Positions 59,274 through 64,000 of a stretch of 64,000 nucleotides of DNA are shown piece after piece (the first letter of the stretch is position 1; each line of letters begins with the position of its first letter). Both the position numbers and the translations under genes were made by a program. Below the pieces are notes generated by a model. That model was not told the DNA's origin. It made no database searches and saw nothing but the letters and a program-made list of their open reading frames with translations. The DNA is from Candidatus Woesearchaeota archaeon (GTDB taxonomy: Archaea; Nanoarchaeota; Nanoarchaeia; Woesearchaeales; JAGVZT01), in NCBI GenBank assembly GCA_017608295.1, contig JAFCGF010000003.1:211590-275589 (forward strand). The letters are read 5' to 3'.

Positions 59274-60281
59274 ATGCTAAAGCTCGGTATCATCGGCTGC
59301 GGACGAATTGTTGAGGAGGGACATATTCCCGCGCTCACTCCGCTCAAGGATAAAGTTGAAGTCTATGCGATCGCAGACAGGAGCGAGGAGCAGCTGAAGA
59401 AGATTGGAGATGCGCTTGGAGTTCCAGAAGAGCGCAGGTTCCAGGATTATGCAGAGCTCCTTGCGCTCGATGACGTGAATGTCGTCGATGTCGCTGTGCC
59501 GCATTCGTACCACCACCAGATCCTTATGGATGTTGCCAACGCCGGAAAGCACATCCTGTCTGAGAAGCCGATAACGACCACGCTGAGCGAGGCGGATGAC
59601 GTGCTCGCCGCAGTAGCGTCAAACAACGTCTCATTCTGCGTGGCGCATAACTATCTTTATCAGGGCGCAAAGGTCAAGCTGCTCGAGATGGTTGAGTCAG
59701 GTATCATCGGCACTCCTTATCTTGTGCGTATCGCCGGCCTCGGCGGCAGCCACTGGGACGGCGCAGCCGGGTTTGACCCGGACTGGCGCACGAAAGCAGG
59801 GACTGCAGGGCACGGCTGCCTGCTCGACAACGGCTATCATGATGTGTACATCGCAAGAAGGATTCTCGGGGATGTGAAGCGCGTATCCGCAAGCATCGCG
59901 AGCGTCCGCGACCATCACGAAGTCGAAGACCTCGCACTCGTGCACTTTGAGCATGAGAACGGCGGCATCACCTCTTTGCAGACCGCATGGGCTGTTCCTG
60001 GGGGAGGCCAGTTCGTGTATGAGGTCTACGGAAGCGATGGCACTCTCTCACTGTCAAACACTCCAGGCAAGCTTATGCATTATTCCATCGCTGACAAGGA
60101 TTGGAAAGAGCATGATATCCCCGGCTGGGAATGGGGCTTCAAAGGCCTCTTCGACGAGTTCTTCACCGCACTTGAACAGGGAGATGAGATGCCAGTATCG
60201 GGACATGATGCACGCAGAAACCTCGAAGTCATCCTCGCAGCGTACACCTCTGGAGAAGAGAAGCGCTGGGTTGAGTTGTAG
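59274..60281 (+). CDS. Gfo/Idh/MocA family NAD(P)-dependent oxidoreductase
   Basis: 335 residues. The Rossmann N-domain has GIIGCGRIVEEGHIPAL for dinucleotide binding and HILSEKPITTT with the conserved EKP Lys. Residues 125-335 are the catalytic half, with GHGCLLDNGYHDVYIAR placing Asp and His in the active site. Substrates of this family are sugars, inositols or sugar nucleotides; the upstream epimerase-like gene suggests the same pathway. Full length and cytosolic. Confidence 0.9.
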   Translation: MLKLGIIGCGRIVEEGHIPALTPLKDKVEVYAIADRSEEQLKKIGDALGVPEERRFQDYAELLALDDVNVVDVAVPHSYHHQILMDVANAGKHILSEKPITTTLSEADDVLAAVASNNVSFCVAHNYLYQGAKVKLLEMVESGIIGTPYLVRIAGLGGSHWDGAAGFDPDWRTKAGTAGHGCLLDNGYHDVYIARRILGDVKRVSASIASVRDHHEVEDLALVHFEHENGGITSLQTAWAVPGGGQFVYEVYGSDGTLSLSNTPGKLMHYSIADKDWKEHDIPGWEWGFKGLFDEFFTALEQGDEMPVSGHDARRNLEVILAAYTSGEEKRWVEL

Positions 60282-60306
60282 AATCATCCCACTTTTGAGC
60301 ATTATC

Positions 60307-60316
60307 ACATATAAAC
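60307..60316 (+). promoter_or_regulatory. TATA box of the 264-residue gene
   Basis: ACATATAAAC is centred 26 nt before the ATG at 60338, so the transcript is leaderless. Confidence 0.6.
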
Positions 60317-60337
60317 CATAGTGGAATCTCCTGCTGC

Positions 60338-61132
60338 ATGGATGAATGTTTCACTCTTGAAGACCATCTGGAGCGTATGGGGAAAGATGGGAGTATTCCT
60401 GCCTGGCGCCGTAGTCAACCTAGATTCAATCAGCGAATCAAAGAATGCATCCAGAAGGGGAACTCAAGAATCTATTATCCCGGTGCAAGCTGCGATGAGA
60501 GCCTCCTCAAGTGGCTTGAGAAAGCTGAACGCTCTTTGGATGATGTTACTGTTATCTATCAGGATACGTACTATTCGAAGCATGAGGGCTGCCCGGACTG
60601 CTACTATGGCGACCGGATTGTTGACCACCTCGAAGAGTTGGGTGTCACAGTCATATCCGGCAGGGTACAGGGAGATGAGATTCCCGAAAAAGCAGACCTT
60701 GTGTATATGCGCCATCTCTTCAGGCTGCTGTTAATGAATGACATGGCAGAAAACATCCTGAAGAACACTAAAGAAGGCACGCTTATCACAGGAAGGCAGG
60801 CTGACATCGCTGTGCTAGCACTATGCTACAGCGGCTTGGATGTCATATCTCCAGACCTTGTTGAAGCCTCTGGAGAATACGAGCAGACCTCATTCTACAG
60901 GATGTACGAGAAGTTTGATGTCTTCGGTGGAGAGCTTCTCTGCTGGCTGAGTGGTCATGGGAGAGGTGAAGGTTATGAGTTCCCGGTGCACACTGGCCTT
61001 ACCTGGGAAATTGAGAACTCTGAGCCTGAAGACGTCGAAGAGCTTGAGGCATTCCTCGGGAAGTATTACGTGGATACTTTGAAGAAAGTGCAGGATGAGA
61101 TAGAGTTTAGCGCTTCCTGCAATAGTAGTTGA
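60338..61132 (+). CDS. Unrecognised soluble protein, weakly methyltransferase-like
   Basis: 264 residues. SRIYYPGASCDESLLKWL, DDVTVIYQDTYY, VISGRVQGDEIPEKADLVYMRHLF and EGTLITGRQ follow the strand-helix order of a class I SAM methyltransferase-like domain, yet motif I lacks a Gly-rich GxGxG. Five Cys occur, including EGCPDCYY. It is not clearly part of an operon. The HIT gene converges on it. Function not assigned. Confidence 0.6.
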   Translation: MDECFTLEDHLERMGKDGSIPAWRRSQPRFNQRIKECIQKGNSRIYYPGASCDESLLKWLEKAERSLDDVTVIYQDTYYSKHEGCPDCYYGDRIVDHLEELGVTVISGRVQGDEIPEKADLVYMRHLFRLLLMNDMAENILKNTKEGTLITGRQADIAVLALCYSGLDVISPDLVEASGEYEQTSFYRMYEKFDVFGGELLCWLSGHGRGEGYEFPVHTGLTWEIENSEPEDVEELEAFLGKYYVDTLKKVQDEIEFSASCNSS

Positions 61133-61140
61133 GTCAGGGC

Positions 61141-61629
61141 TTATTTTCTGTAGTTGCCCATCCCAGGGATAATATGCCTGATGCCCCCTATGGGATTATC
61201 TACATCTCCAAAATAGCGGGGGATGATGTGCCAGTGAAGGTGATGGATTGTCCTTCCTGCTGCCTTGCCATCATTGTTCCCGTGATTATACCCGTCTGGT
61301 TGCTTGTCAATTCCAACATGGGTGAGCATCTGCTCGCAGAATCTTGCTGACTTCTCATTGTATGGTTTACTAATCAATTCCTCATAGAATTTCTTGAGAT
61401 CAGTGTCCTCAACGAGGGCAATAGTCTCTCTAATGGCTTCTTGGAGGCTTCGCCATTCCTCTGCACTGAGGTCGAGAAGCGAGACTACATGCCGTTTTGG
61501 AATTACCAAAACATGACCTGGTGTGATAGGATAGATGTCGAACCGTCCGAAAAAATACTGGTTCTCGTAGATGATGCCAGTCCTATTTTCATAGATTGAA
61601 CAGAAGAGACACTCGTGGTCAGATGTCAT
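61141..61629 (-). CDS. HIT family hydrolase
   Basis: 162 residues. CLFCSIYE near the start pairs with the catalytic HIT triad HHLHWHIIPR at about residues 128-137 (HxHxHxx). Family members hydrolyse adenylated or diadenosine substrates, giving AMP. A central insert (about 85-125, YNEKSARFCEQMLTHVGIDK) precedes the triad. It follows the metallopeptidase gene after a 23-nt gap with GGAG before the ATG, so it is in the same operon. Confidence 0.88.
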   Translation of the reverse strand: MTSDHECLFCSIYENRTGIIYENQYFFGRFDIYPITPGHVLVIPKRHVVSLLDLSAEEWRSLQEAIRETIALVEDTDLKKFYEELISKPYNEKSARFCEQMLTHVGIDKQPDGYNHGNNDGKAAGRTIHHLHWHIIPRYFGDVDNPIGGIRHIIPGMGNYRK

Positions 61630-61652
61630 ACTCCTCGGAACTAAAACGCGTG

Positions 61653-62471
61653 TTAAGAATCTTTCTGCTCCCTGTAAGGCTGCAGAGTCTGCTCCCAGTA
61701 TTCTTTAGGATTCTTTATCTCCTCAAGTGAAGTTGGGGAGCACTGGATGACATCCTCGAGAACTGAAATGTCTCCCTCGGCGTATCCGATTATCTTCCTG
61801 AAGAAATGGTAGCCAGGACAGTATCTCTCCTTCCATCCAGGGAGGAGGATGTCGTGTACTGTATCACCTGTGGCTGCGTAGACACATAGGTCATCCATGA
61901 CTCTCCCACTATGAAATGCAATCCCTTCATCGACATCCTTAAGGTCCAGTCCGTGAAGCTGGAAATACACTGCAAAGCCCTCCTGCAGCTGCTTGCATGC
62001 CTCCTTCATTTCCACCTTTTCATCAATCATTCCCTCCAGGCGCTCAAAGAGCTCTGCCCTTTCCGGAGAGTCTTTCTCAGCTGAGACAAATGCCTCTCTA
62101 ACCGGTGCGTATGCACGTGCCCTCTCTAGGACCGAATTATACACTGGCTGAAACCTGCCGAGCTTCCATTGCAGCCCGTGGCACAACTCATGTAAGACAT
62201 AGAATCCAAGATTGAATCCATTTGTTGTCGCTGCGAGACTGACCAGTTTCTGCTCATTCACTACCAGGCCAGCTGGTTCTAGTCCCCAGAAGAACAGTGG
62301 GGAATCATTTGAGAGTACGCCATCGACTTCATAAGGTGTCCCTTTCAAGTTTTCTTGCATTTCCGAGAGTGTCATTACTTCAATCTCGCTCAAGTCGACT
62401 CCTGTGGATTCCTCTATCGCAGACCTCAGTCTAGAGAATTCCTGCTCGACCTGCTTGTAGAGTTCTCCCAT
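61653..62471 (-). CDS. HExxH putative zinc metallopeptidase
   Basis: 272 residues with no signal peptide. FYVLHELCHGLQWKLG (about 92-107) carries HELCH zinc ligands and the catalytic Glu, and LQEGFAVYFQLHG (about 162-174) can supply the third ligand Glu, a gluzincin-like pattern. The rest is helical with a Tyr/Phe-rich C-terminus. Soluble cytosolic peptidase by inference; no known family. It is leaderless from its TATA box and followed by the HIT gene. Confidence 0.7.
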   Translation of the reverse strand: MGELYKQVEQEFSRLRSAIEESTGVDLSEIEVMTLSEMQENLKGTPYEVDGVLSNDSPLFFWGLEPAGLVVNEQKLVSLAATTNGFNLGFYVLHELCHGLQWKLGRFQPVYNSVLERARAYAPVREAFVSAEKDSPERAELFERLEGMIDEKVEMKEACKQLQEGFAVYFQLHGLDLKDVDEGIAFHSGRVMDDLCVYAATGDTVHDILLPGWKERYCPGYHFFRKIIGYAEGDISVLEDVIQCSPTSLEEIKNPKEYWEQTLQPYREQKDS

Positions 62472-62491
62472 AATATTACTTATTGGTGGAT

Positions 62492-62504
62492 AAGTATATA
62501 AAAT
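62492..62504 (-). promoter_or_regulatory. TATA box of the metallopeptidase-HIT operon
   Basis: Minus-strand ATTTTATATACTT is centred 27 nt before the ATG at 62471. Confidence 0.6.
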
Positions 62505-62536
62505 TTGTCCTTAATAAGTGGTAATTTGTTCCAAAA

Positions 62537-63841
62537 TTAGCGAGCATACTGGATTTCTTTTCCAGTCCCTCCCTTGCTCGGAGCGACTATCTTACCGTTA
62601 TCAAAAACAGGGAGGCCCCTCACGAATGTCATGACGGACCAGCCCCTGAGCTTTTTCCCATGAAATGGTGACCATCCGCATTTGGTGAACAGTTTCTTAT
62701 TTTGCACTTTCCGTTCTGCCTTCAAGTCCACGAGCACGATGTCAGCATCATAGCCGGGCGCGAGGAATCCCTTGTCCGCAATCTTGTAGATGAGCGCGGG
62801 GTTTTCGCAGCACAGCCGTTGGATGTCTTGGAGAGCGAGCATTTTCCTATGCCTGGCGTCAAGGAGCAGCGGCAGCATGGTCTCCAGTCCCGGCACTCCA
62901 AGAGCCGGCTTATAGTCGACTTTTTTTTCCTCGAGGGTGTGCGGGGCATGGTCAGTCGCGATGATATCGACATGCTTCTGCTTGATCGCATGCCACAGCA
63001 CCTTCTGGTCGTGGTGCGTGCCCAGCGGCGGGTCGACGAGCGATACCTGCCCGAGCTTCTGCTCATCTTTTTGTGTGAGGAAGAGATGCGTCGGGCTCAC
63101 CTCGCAGTGCACAGGGAGCCGGCGGATGGCTCGGGCTTCTATGATGTGCGCGAGCTCTTTCCTGCCTGGAGTGTGTGCAACGACAGTCGGGCAGTGGGCC
63201 CAGCGGGCGAGTTCGAGTGAAGCAGAAACACTATTGCCCTTCGCGTGCACCACAGCGAGCATGTCCTGCATCGCCACGGCGCGAAGCATCCCTATGACGC
63301 GCGCCCTTCCCTCGCCGAAAGCGGGTATCCACGGGTCGCCGTTGTTCGGGTCAAAGTAGAACTTGACAGCAGCGCCCTCGGAAAGCAGCTCCTCGTTGAG
63401 CAGTTCTAACGGGCGCGCAAGAGAAGCGCCGATGTGCAGCCCAAAGTCGACAATACTTTTTTTGCAGAGTGAGCGTTTGTCCTTGATGTCTAATGGCGTA
63501 AGGGTTGCAGGGCTTGTATTTGGCATCTCCAGTACTGTCGTGACGCCACCTGCAACAGCAGCCCTGCTGCCTGTGAGCCAGGTCTCTTTGTGTGAGTAGC
63601 CAGGCTCACGGAAGTGCACATGGGAGTCGATCAGGCCGGGAAGCGCGACAAGACCCTTTGCGTCAATCTGGTCATGCTTATTGTACTTTTGAAGGGAACT
63701 GGTGATATCAGAGATGATGCCGTCTTGTATCACGATGTGCCGCTTGACCAGTTTACCATTCATAAGAAGCCGCGCGTTGGCGATGACGAGGTCCTCTCCG
63801 GCTCTTGCCTTTGAGTTCTCTTTACTCCTCATTATCCCCAT
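62537..63841 (-). CDS. pyrC: Dihydroorotase (pyrimidine biosynthesis)
   Basis: 434 residues, full length (M4 at 63832 is an alternative start). The amidohydrolase metal site shows as GLIDSHVHFREPG, VVHAKG, VHCEVSPTH and the late Asp in ATDHAPHTLEEK. A Lys lies in AAVKFYF. It closes carbamoyl-aspartate to dihydroorotate in de novo UMP synthesis. Related allantoinases and hydantoinases share this core; the HVHFREPG and HAPH spacing fits dihydroorotase better. No other pyr gene is in the window. Leaderless from its TATA box. Confidence 0.88.
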   Translation of the reverse strand: MGIMRSKENSKARAGEDLVIANARLLMNGKLVKRHIVIQDGIISDITSSLQKYNKHDQIDAKGLVALPGLIDSHVHFREPGYSHKETWLTGSRAAVAGGVTTVLEMPNTSPATLTPLDIKDKRSLCKKSIVDFGLHIGASLARPLELLNEELLSEGAAVKFYFDPNNGDPWIPAFGEGRARVIGMLRAVAMQDMLAVVHAKGNSVSASLELARWAHCPTVVAHTPGRKELAHIIEARAIRRLPVHCEVSPTHLFLTQKDEQKLGQVSLVDPPLGTHHDQKVLWHAIKQKHVDIIATDHAPHTLEEKKVDYKPALGVPGLETMLPLLLDARHRKMLALQDIQRLCCENPALIYKIADKGFLAPGYDADIVLVDLKAERKVQNKKLFTKCGWSPFHGKKLRGWSVMTFVRGLPVFDNGKIVAPSKGGTGKEIQYAR

Positions 63842-63865
63842 TAGATTACATTATGGTGAAACTTC

Positions 63866-63876
63866 TTTTTATATCT
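63866..63876 (-). promoter_or_regulatory. TATA box of pyrC
   Basis: Minus-strand AGATATAAAAA is centred about 30 nt before the ATG at 63841. Confidence 0.6.
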
Positions 63877-63897
63877 TTTGGACAACTTAATCTTTGT

Positions 63898-63937
63898 GGC
63901 CAGAAATCCGCTGGCTTCAGCTAGCGGATGAATGGCC
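63898..63937. other. Long stem-loop in the right-hand intergenic region
   Basis: GGCC-agaa-ATCCGCT ... AGCGGAT-gaat-GGCC, with a 10-base loop that can also pair internally (GCT/AGC). It could be an RNA hairpin in a transcript crossing the window edge. Confidence 0.45.
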
Positions 63938-63965
63938 GATAGCTTTTTCTACAGTTAGATGAAAG

Positions 63966-63999
63966 GTGTGCATGCGGAGCGAAGCTGCCGCGCGCACAC
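63966..63999. other. Strong GC-rich hairpin at the right edge
   Basis: GTGTGCATGCGGAGC and GCTGCCGCGCGCACAC pair around GAA with one mismatch, one wobble pair and one bulge. The compact helix suggests a structured RNA gene that continues outside the window, but too little is present to name it. Confidence 0.4.
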
Positions 64000-64000
64000 A

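Overview
The window looks like a chromosome segment from an archaeon. Supporting features are a TFB transcription factor, TATA boxes about 25-28 bp upstream of start codons with many apparently leaderless genes, archaeal prepilin (class III) signal peptides, PGF-pre-PGF surface architecture, an archaeal-style uL11, and GGTGA/GGAGG ribosome binding sites. A bacterial-type class II LysRS, MutL, small zinc-ribbon proteins and many unrecognised membrane/coiled-coil proteins fit a DPANN-type lineage (Woesearchaeota-like). That lineage call is inference, not something a marker in the window proves.

Layout, left half. Positions 1-1791 hold two minus-strand pilin-like genes; the complete one carries a beta-propeller. 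Positions 1977-20605 are a surface operon of four overlapping genes: a duplicated-HTH protein, a 4316-residue N-glycosylation-rich giant with 13 tandem repeats of about 201 residues, a cadherin-like/PGF-pre-PGF membrane-anchored protein, and a third secreted protein sharing a beta module with the second. Then come an APC permease with UspA domains, a membrane protein with an HEMGH motif, and an EF-hand coiled-coil protein with a basic tail. A five-gene pilin/pseudopilin operon follows (25431-28323), then a cation/proton antiporter operon.

Middle. LysS and a methyltransferase-TPR protein lead into a small cassette at 34054-35816: two paralogous short membrane proteins followed by a radical SAM/SPASM enzyme. 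This is the best candidate in the window for an undescribed peptide-modification system. Next are a TraB-like protein, a complete SUF iron-sulfur operon (sufB-sufD-sufS-sufU-sufC, minus strand) with an operator-like palindrome, and two tandem paralogous membrane/coiled-coil proteins.

Right half. uL11 with a long acidic extension, a winged-helix protein, a NUDIX hydrolase, MutL, a second TraB-like protein and a small duplicated protein precede a tRNA-Ser(CGA). Partial copies of that tRNA's ends lie on both sides of it. Then come TFB, SerRS, a truncated Hel308-like helicase, thioredoxin, an IMPase-family phosphatase, a RecB-type nuclease, a gene-poor stretch (57635-58227) with palindromes and tiny ORFs, a sugar epimerase/oxidoreductase pair, a HExxH metallopeptidase with a HIT protein, and dihydroorotase. 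No CRISPR array, insertion sequence, rRNA or phage module was seen. All calls come from reading the sequence; no database search was run.
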